NCBI GenBank assembly: GCA_030530095.1
Contig: JAUMVO010000002.1
Span: forward strand, 124,001-188,000
From: Clostridiaceae bacterium
Lineage (GTDB): Bacteria > Bacillota > Clostridia > Oscillospirales > Acutalibacteraceae
Reading direction: 5' to 3'
Length of the DNA: 64,000 nt
Shown here: positions 7,210 to 15,370 of the stretch, one piece after another
Layout: every line of letters begins with the position of its first letter
How positions within the stretch are numbered: position 1 is the first letter of the stretch
Translations under genes and position numbers: made by a program
Notes under the pieces: generated by a model
Seen by the model: the letters and a program-made list of their open reading frames with translations, nothing else
Told to the model about the DNA's origin: nothing
Database searches by the model: none

Positions 7210-7662
7210 TCACTGCCTGTTAAAATAATCCTCATCGCTGATGAAATAAGTTCTAATAAACCCGTCGGTTGAGACGAAGACAATTTCACCCGTCGATTTC
7301 AGAAAATAGATGTGATCGCCGTCCTCAGCCTCGGTCTTGTAAAGCGCTGACGGATTGTTGATAACGGCATTTGCCATATCGACGTATTCGTTTTCAGACT
7401 TGGCGCCTACCTCCCTGCCGTGCTTCTCGAAATGCTGAGTAAGCTGTTTTGACGAACGGAAGGTGTAACCATCAAAGTATGCTTTTTCGGTAGTTTTCTG
7501 CGCCTGCTCCGTAACGGCGGCAGCAGTCGTTTCTGCCGCTTTGGCCGTTGATTTGGTGTCGGAATCAGAGCCGCCGAATTTCGTTATACCGAAAACTGCC
7601 GCAAGTATAAGAATAATTACGGAAGAGATAATCTTTTTAGCATTTGGTGACAGGTTTTTCAT
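7210..7662 (-). CDS. Membrane-anchored protein with possible BECR-type nuclease-like domain
   Basis: A 150-residue protein from the ATG at 7662 (an in-frame TTG 11 codons earlier lies inside the upstream gene). A basic N-terminus leads into one membrane segment (about 9-26), then a Thr/Ala/Glu-rich linker (about 33-62), then a compact domain at about 65-150. That domain has LTQHFEKHG (73-82), a helix with EYVDMANAV, and VSTDGFIRTYF (130-140). The pattern resembles barnase-EndoU-ColicinE5/D-RelE (BECR) nuclease-like domains found at toxin C-termini, as I recall the family, but I cannot confirm this without a profile search. No immunity gene is evident. The acyltransferase stop is 4 nt upstream, suggesting a shared transcript. 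Confidence 0.55.
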   Translation of the reverse strand: MKNLSPNAKKIISSVIILILAAVFGITKFGGSDSDTKSTAKAAETTAAAVTEQAQKTTEKAYFDGYTFRSSKQLTQHFEKHGREVGAKSENEYVDMANAVINNPSALYKTEAEDGDHIYFLKSTGEIVFVSTDGFIRTYFISDEDYFNRQ

Positions 7663-7666
7663 ACCG

Positions 7667-8845
7667 TCAGACAGCCTCTCTTTCTTTTTTCTCAAATAAT
7701 CTGTTCCAGAATGCTATCAGCTTATTCTCAATAAACAGACATAATTTATCAACTTTTATTAGCTTGAACAGCTCAAAGCGAAGCATATCAATCATTATAC
7801 AAATTACGAAAATCGCCAGCGCCGTGCCGAGTACGGCAAGTACAAGAAGAACCGGATTGAGTTTTGCATAGCCTTCAAAGAGCGAAGCAAGTATCTGTTC
7901 AAATATAAATTTGTTTGTATGAATAATGTAAACGCTGAACACAAGCGGTACTAAAGAAACCGCCCTGTTTTGCAGAAATTTGTTCTTCAATTTAATTTTT
8001 GAGAAAACAGCAAGCAACAGAATTGAGTTGATTACAGTGGTCGGAAACGTATAGTTTGCAAACATACTCGGCCTCATAAAATTTGAATATATGCCGAATT
8101 GATTTGAAAGCACCTCTGCCTGAGCGTCGATATTCACCTCAGCGACGTTTGTATAGTACAGATTCAGCAGAACGTGAGCGGAAACGGTAATAATTAACGA
8201 TAGTGCAAGGGCAATAAGGATTTTATAAATTTTAACATTTTCAAACAGTTTATACTTTGAAATGTAAGCTCCGACTATAAACAGTGCTGAAAGCCAAAGA
8301 TACGAGTATCCGTTTGTGGTGTGAAAATAATCGGTTCCCATAACTGCAGGAATAATGCAATATATTAATAAAAGAACAACTATTAAAAATGCGTGCTTTT
8401 TTCTTTCCAGTTTATTAATTACATAATTGAAGAACGGCATCAGCATAAACATAATTGCATATGCCGTGAAATACCAGTAGTATAAAGGATTAGTGTTGCT
8501 GAAAGAAGGAAATACGGCTTGAAGGAAGTTGTTAAAGCCGAAATTGTTTTTATCGACAGCCGAAAACAGGGCGAGAAAAACAATACCGTAAAACAAAACG
8601 ATAAAATACAGTTCAATGATTTTTCTCGGTCTGAATTTAGCTTTATAGCCGACATAACCGCTTGCAAGCGCAAAGCAATTGACAGACGTGTACGCAAAAA
8701 GCGTCAGTCCCCATGCAACTACGTAATTTGCAGAAAACTTTTCCGTACTGATTACTACTCCCCCCTGTCCGAGTACGTGAAGTACGCAGACAAGGTACAT
8801 TGCAAACATCTTGAAAATATCGATTCCGTAATTTCTCTCTTTCAT
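7667..8845 (-). CDS. Acyltransferase family 3 membrane protein
   Basis: A 392-residue polytopic membrane protein (about ten hydrophobic segments) from the ATG at 8845 with GGGTGA just upstream. It opens with the family-3 signature (GIDIFKMFAMYLVCVLHV), with the conserved His in the first membrane helix; IHTNKFIFE near the end is also typical. These enzymes move acyl groups, often O-acetyl, onto surface glycans or lipids. The target is unknown. It lies downstream of glpK and 4 nt ahead of the anchored-domain gene. Confidence 0.85.
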   Translation of the reverse strand: MKERNYGIDIFKMFAMYLVCVLHVLGQGGVVISTEKFSANYVVAWGLTLFAYTSVNCFALASGYVGYKAKFRPRKIIELYFIVLFYGIVFLALFSAVDKNNFGFNNFLQAVFPSFSNTNPLYYWYFTAYAIMFMLMPFFNYVINKLERKKHAFLIVVLLLIYCIIPAVMGTDYFHTTNGYSYLWLSALFIVGAYISKYKLFENVKIYKILIALALSLIITVSAHVLLNLYYTNVAEVNIDAQAEVLSNQFGIYSNFMRPSMFANYTFPTTVINSILLLAVFSKIKLKNKFLQNRAVSLVPLVFSVYIIHTNKFIFEQILASLFEGYAKLNPVLLVLAVLGTALAIFVICIMIDMLRFELFKLIKVDKLCLFIENKLIAFWNRLFEKKEREAV

Positions 8846-8873
8846 CCGATCACCCGTGTCCCTAATCAATCAA

Positions 8874-8893
8874 GGGCAGGATTTCTCCTGCCC
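8874..8893. terminator. Stem-loop between glpK and the acyltransferase gene
   Basis: An 8-bp stem (GGGCAGGA/TCCTGCCC, 8874-8881 and 8886-8893) with a short loop lies just after the glpK stop. The run of T is on the plus-strand side, so termination of the leftward glpK transcript may be partial. Confidence 0.6.
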
Positions 8894-8908
8894 GGTTTTT
8901 ATTGACGG

Positions 8909-10417
8909 TTAATGCTCAATCCAGTCTCTTGAGCGCTCAACTGCACGCAGCCAGCCGTGATAATATCTGTTACGGTCGGCAATATCCATCTTCGGCTCAA
9001 AGAGCTTGTCAACCTGACGGATCTGGGCAATTTCGTTGGTATCCTTCCAGAAGCTTACCGCAAGACCTGCGAGATAAGCAGCGCCGGCAGCGGTAGTCTC
9101 AACCATCATGGGACGGTTAACGGGAGTTCTTATCATATCGGCCTGCATCTGCATCATAATATCGGAAACGGATGCGCCGCCGTCAACACGGAGTTCGAAG
9201 AGATTGATGTCGGAATCCTGCTTCATAGCTTCAAGAAGGTCGGTCATCTGATAGCAGATAGCCTCAAGCACACTGCGGCAGATATGAGCACGGTTAACGC
9301 CTCTTGTGATGCCGACAATAGTGCCTCTGGCATACATATCCCAGTAAGGAGCGCCGAGTCCCGTAAATGCGGGAACGAAGTATATGCCGTTCGCATCGGG
9401 AACGCTCTCTGCAAGCTCATCGCAGCGTGAAGCCTTGTCAATCATATTAAGGTCGTCACGAAGCCACTTGATAACCGAGCCTGCGTTGAATGCAGAGCCT
9501 TCGATTGAATACGTAACCTTGCCGTCAAGTCCCCACGCAACGCCCGTAACGAGGTTATGATGGGATTCAACCCTCTTGTTACCTGTATTCATAAGCAGGA
9601 AACAACCTGTGCCGTAGGTATTCTTAGCCTGGCCTGCGTCAAAGCAGCCCTGACCGAACAGCGCCGAAGGCTGGTCGCCGATAGCGCCTGCAATCGGTAC
9701 GCCCGCAAGCTGTTCGAGTCCCATAACGCCCGAAGCAACCTCGCCGTAAACCATACTCGAGGGCTTAGCCTCGGGAAGCATAGACATAGGAATGCCGAGC
9801 TTTTCGCAGAGGTATTCGTCCCAGCAGAGCTTGTCAACGTCGAAGAGCATAGTTCTTGATGCATTTGAATAGTCGGTAACGTGAACCTTGCCGCCGGTAA
9901 GATTCCAGATAAGCCATGTTTCAACCGTACCGAAGAGCAGGTCGCCCTTTTCCGCCATTTCTCTTGCACCCTCAACATTGTCGAGAATCCAGCGGATTTT
10001 CGTAGCTGAGAAATAGGCGTCAACAACAAGACCCGTGTGCTTTACTATGTACTCGGAAAGCTCCTTGTCAGCCTTGATTTTTTCGCACATTTCGGCAGTT
10101 CTTCTGCACTGCCACACGATTGCGTTATAAACGGGCTTGCCGGTGTTCTTGTCCCAGACAAGCGTTGTTTCACGCTGATTTGTAATACCGATAGCAGCAA
10201 TTTCCTCTACCGGAATTCCGCTGGTCGCAAGCACCTCGGTCGCGGACTGAAGCTGCGAGAAGAGGATTGACATCGGGCTGTGCTCAACCCAGCCTGCCTG
10301 CGGATAAATCTGAGAGAACTCGTGCTGCGCCTTTGCGCAGATTTTGCCGTTCTTGTCAAAAAGAATGGCGCGCGAGCTTGTAGTTCCCTGATCCAAAGCC
10401 ATTACGTATTTTTTCAA
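8909..10417 (-). CDS. glpK: Glycerol kinase, TTG start
   Basis: Phosphorylates glycerol to glycerol 3-phosphate with ATP. It is a FGGY-family kinase of 502 residues, the usual GlpK length. The phosphate-binding loop ([13 protein letters not shown]) is near the N-terminus, with QWRRTAE-like and [10 protein letters not shown] motifs in the middle and VDGGASVSD in the C-terminal ATPase lobe. The start is taken as TTG at 10417: AAAGGGG lies 9 nt upstream and the product then begins [10 protein letters not shown], as in relatives. The TTG at 10426 directly abuts that site and is unlikely. A good promoter lies upstream. No glpF or glpD is beside it. Confidence 0.95.
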   Translation of the reverse strand: MKKYVMALDQGTTSSRAILFDKNGKICAKAQHEFSQIYPQAGWVEHSPMSILFSQLQSATEVLATSGIPVEEIAAIGITNQRETTLVWDKNTGKPVYNAIVWQCRRTAEMCEKIKADKELSEYIVKHTGLVVDAYFSATKIRWILDNVEGAREMAEKGDLLFGTVETWLIWNLTGGKVHVTDYSNASRTMLFDVDKLCWDEYLCEKLGIPMSMLPEAKPSSMVYGEVASGVMGLEQLAGVPIAGAIGDQPSALFGQGCFDAGQAKNTYGTGCFLLMNTGNKRVESHHNLVTGVAWGLDGKVTYSIEGSAFNAGSVIKWLRDDLNMIDKASRCDELAESVPDANGIYFVPAFTGLGAPYWDMYARGTIVGITRGVNRAHICRSVLEAICYQMTDLLEAMKQDSDINLFELRVDGGASVSDIMMQMQADMIRTPVNRPMMVETTAAGAAYLAGLAVSFWKDTNEIAQIRQVDKLFEPKMDIADRNRYYHGWLRAVERSRDWIEH

Positions 10418-10457
10418 ATATAACAACCCCTTTGTTGTGATTTTTGTTTACCCGTCT

Positions 10458-10486
10458 ATTATAACAAAACATTTCAATAATATCAA
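10458..10486 (-). promoter_or_regulatory. glpK promoter
   Basis: On the minus strand TTGATA (10481-10486), a 17-nt spacer and TATAAT (10458-10463) give a strong sigma-A promoter 41 nt before the glpK start. Confidence 0.8.
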
Positions 10487-10539
10487 TATGAAAGTGATTA
10501 TTACTTTTCAAATACCTTTAACTTTGATTATAAAAAGCC

Positions 10540-10568
10540 TTTACAAGCAGTCTGTTTTTTTGTAAAAT
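10540..10568 (+). promoter_or_regulatory. Promoter of the glycerophosphodiesterase gene
   Basis: TTTACA (10540-10545), a 17-nt spacer and TAAAAT (10563-10568) lie 35 nt before the start codon, divergent from the glpK promoter. Confidence 0.75.
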
Positions 10569-10603
10569 AGTCTTATAAATCTATTGCAAAAGAGGTAATA
10601 ACC

Positions 10604-11344
10604 ATGCCACTGGTATTAGCACACAGAGGAGCCAACAAAAGAGCTCCGCAGAACACAATTCCCGCCTTCAGAAAGGCTGTTGAATTCAATGCGGACGGTA
10701 TCGAAACAGACGTTCATCTTTCAAAGGACGGAAAGATAGTTATCTGCCACAACGACACCATCGACGCAACTTCAAACGGCACTGGCGCAGTCTGCGGCTA
10801 CACCTGCGAGGAATTGAAAAAGTTTGACTTCGGCTCATATTTCAGCGAGGAATTCAAAGGCGTTACCCTGCCCACGCTTGATGAATGTCTTGACGTTGTC
10901 AGGAATATGACCCTTATCAATATCGAGATTAAGAATCCGCCTGTAAAGAACGACCTTGTAAAGCGTACAATTGAGACGGTTCACGAATACGGAATCAGCG
11001 ACTCCGTAATCATTTCCTGCTTTAATCCCGAGATTATAAGGGAGTCGAAGGAAATAGATCCCTCAATAAGAACGGGACTGCTTTACGGAGACGACGAGCT
11101 CGGAAACGAGATAAGAAGCTTCGGCGTTGAGAAATACTGCGCGCAGCTTAACGCAAACGCGGCGCATCCGCAATTCTCGCTTATTACCGAGGACGAGGTA
11201 AAGCGCCTTCACGCACTGAATATGGCGGTTAACGTATGGACAGTCAACGATAAAGAAGTCATTGAGAGGCTTACCGCTTGGGGCTGCGACTCTCTTATTT
11301 CGGACATACCCGATTATGTGCTCAGCGTTCTAAGGGGCGAATAA
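10604..11344 (+). CDS. Glycerophosphodiester phosphodiesterase
   Basis: A 246-residue GDPD-family enzyme that hydrolyses glycerophosphodiesters to glycerol 3-phosphate and an alcohol. The family pattern is visible: LAHRGA (5-10), PQNT, GIETDVHLSKDG with its metal-binding Glu and Asp, then ICHND with the second catalytic His, and NIEIKNP further on. There is no signal peptide, so it should be cytoplasmic. AGAGGT precedes the ATG. It is transcribed divergently from glpK, which shares the glycerol 3-phosphate pool; a regulatory link is inference. Confidence 0.92.
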   Translation: MPLVLAHRGANKRAPQNTIPAFRKAVEFNADGIETDVHLSKDGKIVICHNDTIDATSNGTGAVCGYTCEELKKFDFGSYFSEEFKGVTLPTLDECLDVVRNMTLINIEIKNPPVKNDLVKRTIETVHEYGISDSVIISCFNPEIIRESKEIDPSIRTGLLYGDDELGNEIRSFGVEKYCAQLNANAAHPQFSLITEDEVKRLHALNMAVNVWTVNDKEVIERLTAWGCDSLISDIPDYVLSVLRGE

Positions 11345-11365
11345 GATTTAATACAAAAAGCACAC

Positions 11366-11399
11366 AGAGATACGGTGCTTCATACCGTATCTCTTTTTT
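11366..11399 (+). terminator. Rho-independent terminator
   Basis: An 11-bp stem (AGAGATACGGT/ACCGTATCTCT, 11366-11376 and 11384-11394) followed by a T-run ends the glycerophosphodiesterase transcript. Confidence 0.92.
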
Positions 11400-11445
11400 C
11401 GTAAAATTCTTCAAAAACAAACAGTAAAAAAGTATGATTTTTCTA

Positions 11446-11474
11446 TTGCATTTAATATAGCTTTATATTATAAT
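11446..11474 (+). promoter_or_regulatory. SRP RNA promoter
   Basis: TTGCAT (11446-11451), a 17-nt spacer and TATAAT (11469-11474) place the start of transcription at about 11481, the 5' end of the SRP RNA fold. Confidence 0.85.
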
Positions 11475-11480
11475 ATTATT

Positions 11481-11617
11481 GCCTTAATTGAATCATGTAC
11501 CGTGTTGGTCCTGTGCGACAGAGCTCTGTGAATCATGTCAGGCGGGGAACCGAGCAGCATTAAGCGGTCAGCCTGTGCGATACAGTCAAGCCTGCACGGT
11601 GCATGACTGAATTAAGG
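11481..11617 (+). ncRNA. ffs: Signal recognition particle RNA (bacterial small type)
   Basis: The ends form one long hairpin: CCTTAATTGAATCATGTACC at the 5' side pairs, with a few mismatches, to the matching strand ending in GAATTAAGG at 11617. The apical part carries the conserved SRP motif with a GGAA tetraloop (GTCAGGCGGGGAACCGAGCA, then GCATTAAGCGG). The RNA binds Ffh and targets nascent membrane and secreted proteins. At about 137 nt it looks like the short form without a full Alu domain. Its place directly before dnaX is the usual Firmicutes arrangement. Confidence 0.9.
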
Positions 11618-11642
11618 TTATTATTATGTCAGGAGGTTAATT

Positions 11643-13403
11643 ATGTATCAGGTACTCTACCGCAAGTGGCGTCCGAAGGTCTTTTCTGACGTTTACGGTC
11701 AGGAGCATATTACAAAAACGCTGATGAGTGCCGTCGAGTCGGGCCGTGTTTCGCACGCGTATCTGTTCACCGGCTCAAGAGGTACGGGTAAGACCTCCTG
11801 CGCAAAAATACTTGCAAAAGCGGTTAACTGCGAGCATCCCGTAAACGGCAATCCCTGCAACGAATGCGCTTCGTGCAGAGGTATTGACGAGGGCAGCGTG
11901 GTTGACGTAGTGGAGATTGACGCGGCATCAAACAACGGCGTTGACAATATACGCGATCTTCGTGAAGAAACGAACTACACGCCGTCTCAGGTCAAATACA
12001 GAGTATATATAATCGACGAGGTTCATATGCTCTCGACGGGCGCATTCAACGCGCTTCTGAAAACGCTTGAAGAGCCGCCCGAGCACGTAAAGTTCATACT
12101 TGCTACGACCGAGGTGCATAAGCTTCCCGCAACGATACTTTCGCGTTGTCAGCGCTTTGATTTCAAACGCATTTCAACCGAGGATATAGTCAGAAGACTC
12201 AACTACGTTGCCGAGCAGGAAAAGATTAAGCTCACGCCCGACGGCGCCCTGCTTATAGCAAGAGTTGCCGACGGCGGTATGCGTGACGCGCTCTCGCTTC
12301 TCGACCGTTGCGCTTCCTTCGGCGAAGAGATTAACGAGGCGCTCGTTTCGCAGGCGGCGGGAATAGCCGGCAGAGAGCATATTTATTCCATAGTTGACGC
12401 AATTAATACGCACGACAGCGCACAGGCGCTTTCTGTGCTCAGCGAGCTTTACGAAAACTCCTGCGATATGGAAAGACTGTTTGCGGAGCTTCTGAGCCAT
12501 CTGCGCAATATGATGATAAGCGTTTCCGTGCCGAATTATAAGGAGCTGATTCTTGCTTCCGACTCGGAAATTGAAAAGATACACGCTCAGGCTAAGGAAC
12601 TGACGCTTGAAACCGTGCTCTCGTGTATGAATACGGTTAACGACACTATTATCGAACTGAAGCGCGGTGCCGACAAGAGAATCTGCGCCGAGCTTGCGAT
12701 GATAAAAATGACCACCCCCACGCTTGAAAGCGATAATGCCACGCTTCTTCGCAGGATTTCAGAGCTTGAAAGAGCCGTAAGAAGCGGCGGAATTACAACT
12801 GCCGCAATGCCCGTTGTAACACCCGAACCCGTTAAAGCGGCTGAACCCGAGCCTGTGAAGGAGCCCGAACCGACAGTTGAGGAAAAGCCAGCACCGGTAG
12901 TTCGGGAAGAACCTGTTGTTAAGGAAACGCAGCCTTTAGTTGAGGATGAAGCTCCCCTGCCCGATTTTGAGCCCGTGAGCGAGCCTTCAAACAGCTTTGC
13001 GGATTTATTACCCGATGAGCCCAAAGCCGAAGAACCGCAGGAAGGCGCGTTCAATCAGTGGGCGGAGGTAAAGGAGCTCGTTTCGCAGAGAGATCCGATG
13101 ATTTCGGGATTTCTCAATAATTCAACTGCTTTTGTCAGCGGAGAAGCGCTTCTTATAAAAGCGTCAAATCCCCTGCTTGCTACGTTCATTTCAAAGAAAG
13201 AGCATTGCGAAACCATAGAGCAGGCCGTCCTTGAAACCGTTGGCAAGGCGTACAGAGTTTCGGTTTACAAGCCAAACGGCGAAGACGATAAAAAAAGCGA
13301 CGCCGGTGATACGGGCGAACAGAAAAGCCCGCTTGAAATGTTTATAGAAAGAGCTAAACAGCTTGATATTAAAATAGGCGAAGATAAAAAGGAGACTGAA
13401 TAA
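11643..13403 (+). CDS. dnaX: DNA polymerase III subunit gamma/tau
   Basis: The clamp-loader ATPase of the replisome, 586 residues. The Walker A motif is GSRGTGKT (44-51). A zinc module uses C63, C72, C75 and C78. Walker B is IIDEVHML, and ATTEVHKLPATILSRCQRF contains sensor 1 and the SRC motif. After about residue 385 comes a Pro/Glu/Val-rich linker of roughly 80 residues, and then a small C-terminal domain that would contact the polymerase. AGGAGG precedes the ATG. The stop overlaps the ybaB start by 1 nt (TAATG). I see no clear frameshift signal for a shorter gamma form. Confidence 0.97.
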   Translation: MYQVLYRKWRPKVFSDVYGQEHITKTLMSAVESGRVSHAYLFTGSRGTGKTSCAKILAKAVNCEHPVNGNPCNECASCRGIDEGSVVDVVEIDAASNNGVDNIRDLREETNYTPSQVKYRVYIIDEVHMLSTGAFNALLKTLEEPPEHVKFILATTEVHKLPATILSRCQRFDFKRISTEDIVRRLNYVAEQEKIKLTPDGALLIARVADGGMRDALSLLDRCASFGEEINEALVSQAAGIAGREHIYSIVDAINTHDSAQALSVLSELYENSCDMERLFAELLSHLRNMMISVSVPNYKELILASDSEIEKIHAQAKELTLETVLSCMNTVNDTIIELKRGADKRICAELAMIKMTTPTLESDNATLLRRISELERAVRSGGITTAAMPVVTPEPVKAAEPEPVKEPEPTVEEKPAPVVREEPVVKETQPLVEDEAPLPDFEPVSEPSNSFADLLPDEPKAEEPQEGAFNQWAEVKELVSQRDPMISGFLNNSTAFVSGEALLIKASNPLLATFISKKEHCETIEQAVLETVGKAYRVSVYKPNGEDDKKSDAGDTGEQKSPLEMFIERAKQLDIKIGEDKKETE

Positions 13404-13747
13404 TGAAGGCAAGAATTCCCGGCCAGCCTCAGGGCGGCGGCAATATGATGAAGAGACTGCAGGAAATGCAGGCGAATATGGAAGCCAAGCAGGCTGAGCT
13501 TGCCGAGGCTGAATACACTGCTTCTTCTGGCGGCGGAGCGGTTGACGTAACCGTTAACGGCTCGCATGAGGTTGTTTCAATCAAGATTCAGCCCGACGTT
13601 GTTGACCCCGAGGACGTTGAAATGCTCGAGGATATGCTTATAGCCGCGCTTAACGAGGCTATGAGAAAGGCAGACGAAACGGCTGAAAGAGAATTAGGTC
13701 AGATTACCGGCGGACTTAACATCCCCGGCATGGGCGGTATGTTTTAA
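13403..13747 (+). CDS. YbaB/EbfC family nucleoid-associated protein
   Basis: A 114-residue member of the YbaB/EbfC family, small dimeric DNA-binding proteins. It has the typical N-terminal helix rich in Met, Gln and Glu (MMKRLQEMQANMEAKQ), the middle strand VDVTVNGSHEVVSIKI, and the PGMGGMF tail. It sits between dnaX and recR, as in most Firmicutes, and overlaps each by 1 nt. GGAG lies 8 nt before its ATG, inside the dnaX end. Confidence 0.93.
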   Translation: MKARIPGQPQGGGNMMKRLQEMQANMEAKQAELAEAEYTASSGGGAVDVTVNGSHEVVSIKIQPDVVDPEDVEMLEDMLIAALNEAMRKADETAERELGQITGGLNIPGMGGMF

Positions 13748-14346
13748 TGGCTAACAATATTCCTGCGCTCGACAGACTGGTTGACGAGTTCCGCAAGATG
13801 CCGTCAATAGGCAGTAAATCCGCCGAGAGACTTGCGTTCTACGTTTTAGGTCTCGACGAAAAGGAAGTTGAGGGGCTCACTCAGGCTATCAGCGACGCAC
13901 ACGATAAAATTCATCAGTGCAGTATCTGTAAGAACCTGACCGAGGACGAGGTCTGCCCTATCTGTAAGAACGACAAACGCGAACACGGTACAATCTGCGT
14001 TGTAGAGGACCCGAGAGACGTTATCGCGATTGAGCGCACTCACGAGTACAGAGGGCTTTACCACGTGCTTCACGGCGTTATCTCGCCTATTAACGGTGTA
14101 GGTCCCGACGATCTGACAATTAAAGAGTTATTATCGCGATTAAATGACAATACTGTTAATGAGGTCATAATGGCTACTAACCCGACTGTCGAGGGTGAGG
14201 CTACGGCAATGTATGTTTCAAGACTGCTCAAGCCGCTCGGCGTAAAAGTTTCACGCCTCGCCTACGGAATACCCGTCGGCGCCGACCTGGAATATGCCGA
14301 CGAGGTTACTCTCTCAAGAGCATTGGAAGGAAGAACTCAGTTATAA
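13747..14346 (+). CDS. recR: Recombination protein RecR
   Basis: A 199-residue protein that works with RecF and RecO to load RecA on gapped DNA. It starts with a helix-hairpin-helix ([17 protein letters not shown]). A four-Cys zinc finger follows (C58, C61, C70, C73), then a Toprim domain ([13 protein letters not shown]) and a Walker-B-like C-terminal region ([14 protein letters not shown]). Length and order are standard. It overlaps ybaB and smpB by 1 nt each. bofA, which follows recR in Bacillus, is not here. Confidence 0.97.
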   Translation: MANNIPALDRLVDEFRKMPSIGSKSAERLAFYVLGLDEKEVEGLTQAISDAHDKIHQCSICKNLTEDEVCPICKNDKREHGTICVVEDPRDVIAIERTHEYRGLYHVLHGVISPINGVGPDDLTIKELLSRLNDNTVNEVIMATNPTVEGEATAMYVSRLLKPLGVKVSRLAYGIPVGADLEYADEVTLSRALEGRTQL

Positions 14347-14804
14347 TGATTACAAACGGCACAGTTGCACAGAACAAAAAAGCCTACCACGATTACTTCG
14401 TACTTGAAGAATACGAGGCGGGCATTGAACTGTTCGGCACTGAGGTCAAAAGTATTCGCGAAGGCAGAGTCAATCTGAAGGACTCGTGGTGCAGTATCGA
14501 CAAGGGCGAAATTTTCGTAAACGGTATGCACATAAGTCCTTACGAGCAGGGCAATATTTTTAACCGCGACCCGATGCGCGTCAAGAGATTGCTCATGCAC
14601 AAGAAAGAGATTAACCGCCTTTACGGTACAATCAAGCAGCAGGGACTGACGCTCATTCCCCTCTCAGTTTATTTCACCAAGGGCAGAGCAAAAATCAAGG
14701 TCGGTCTTTGCAAGGGTAAAAAACTCTATGACAAACGTGAGGTTGCCGCCAAAAAAGAGGCAAACCGAACAATTGACAGAGCAATAAAGGAAAAAATGAA
14801 GTAA
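14346..14804 (+). CDS. smpB: SsrA-binding protein SmpB
   Basis: A 152-residue RNA-binding protein of trans-translation; it escorts tmRNA to stalled ribosomes. Signature segments are visible: [30 protein letters not shown], and a basic tail ([20 protein letters not shown]) that enters the mRNA channel. Its start overlaps the recR stop (TAATG). The tmRNA gene starts 28 nt after its stop, so protein and RNA partner can share one transcript. Confidence 0.97.
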   Translation: MITNGTVAQNKKAYHDYFVLEEYEAGIELFGTEVKSIREGRVNLKDSWCSIDKGEIFVNGMHISPYEQGNIFNRDPMRVKRLLMHKKEINRLYGTIKQQGLTLIPLSVYFTKGRAKIKVGLCKGKKLYDKREVAAKKEANRTIDRAIKEKMK

Positions 14805-14832
14805 AACTGATTATCATTTTCAGAATTCACAC

Positions 14833-15183
14833 GGGGACGAAAGGATTTCGACGGGGATTTTGAACCGTGATAAGCGAGCAGCGGCGAGGAACCGCTATAA
14901 ACTCCTCAAGTTTAGAAATAAACGACAACAATACAGTTTTACGCGCTGCCTAATTTAAGGTAGCTGTTCCCCGGGGGAGTACTGCGGCCCCTGACGGAGC
15001 ATCAAGCAGCAGTAAATGTGAACGGATGAGCGTCCCGTATTCCGTCACAGACAACGGGACTACCGAAGCTTAAAGCCTGCCGTCAGGCGTTTTGCAGAGG
15101 GAATTACAATTTAACGGCTACGCTCGTAGAAGGTTACGGTAAGAGGTTTTCGGACGCGGTTTCGACTACCGCCGTCTCCACCA
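14833..15183 (+). ncRNA. ssrA: Transfer-messenger RNA (tmRNA)
   Basis: The 5' end GGGGACGAAAGGATTTCGAC and the 3' end TTCGACTACCGCCGTCTCCACCA-type terminus (CCA at 15181-15183) mark a one-piece tmRNA of 351 nt. The tag frame ends GCT GCC TAA at 14945-14953. Reading back, it encodes NDNNTVLRAA preceded by an ATA codon (14918-14920). With the upstream TAG element at 14913-14915 at the usual distance, ATA would be the resume codon, giving an Ile-started tag rather than the common Ala. The AA end is normal for proteolysis signals. It tags stalled peptides and frees ribosomes, with SmpB. Confidence 0.95.
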
Positions 15184-15184
15184 T

Positions 15185-15210
15185 GAAAAACCGCCTTTCG
15201 GCGGTTTTTC
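15185..15210 (+). terminator. Rho-independent terminator of the tmRNA
   Basis: An 11-bp stem GAAAAACCGCC/GGCGGTTTTTC with a TTTC loop starts 2 nt after the tmRNA CCA end. Confidence 0.92.
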
Positions 15211-15350
15211 AGCTAAATACGCCTGACGGCGTGCTAAATTGACTTCGTCAGCTAAGAGCTAAATGTGCCTTTGGCACGCTGAGGCGTATTTTATTTAGCT
15301 GTTTTCGTAAGAAAACTATTTAGCGTTTTCCGAGAGGAAAACATTTAGCT
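15211..15350 (+). repeat. Symmetric GCTAAAT/ATTTAGC hairpin array
   Basis: Three direct heptamers GCTAAAT (15212-15218, 15233-15239, 15258-15264) are mirrored by three inverted ATTTAGC (15293-15299, 15318-15324, 15343-15349). The first and last extend to 8-bp matches, as does the inner pair. Five short hairpins fill gaps: ACGCC-TGAC-GGCGT, TGAC-TTC-GTCA, GTGCC-TTT-GGCAC, GTTTTC-GTAA-GAAAAC and GTTTTCC-GAGA-GGAAAAC. A degenerate seventh copy (GCTAAGA, 15251) and GGCGT (15283-15287) add to it. The whole can fold as a nested stem with side hairpins. It lies between the tmRNA terminator and a four-helix-bundle gene, whose ribosome site follows 9 nt later. Confidence 0.9.
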
Positions 15351-15370
15351 AATCCAATAGGAGTATTCAT

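Noticed and set aside
8909-10426. glpK start at the TTG at 10426
   Set aside because: That TTG directly follows the AAAGGGG ribosome site with no spacing; the TTG at 10417 is correctly placed.
11482-11617. T-box or other riboswitch before dnaX
   Set aside because: The fold is one long hairpin with the SRP GGAA tetraloop motif, which identifies it as SRP RNA.
15211-15350. CRISPR array
   Set aside because: The repeats are only 7 bp, inverted halfway, and the spacers are themselves hairpins; no cas gene is present.
14833-15370. tmRNA 3' end as an attachment site for the hairpin array unit
   Set aside because: I looked for a second copy of the tmRNA 3' end downstream and saw none, so there is no sign of tmRNA-directed integration.
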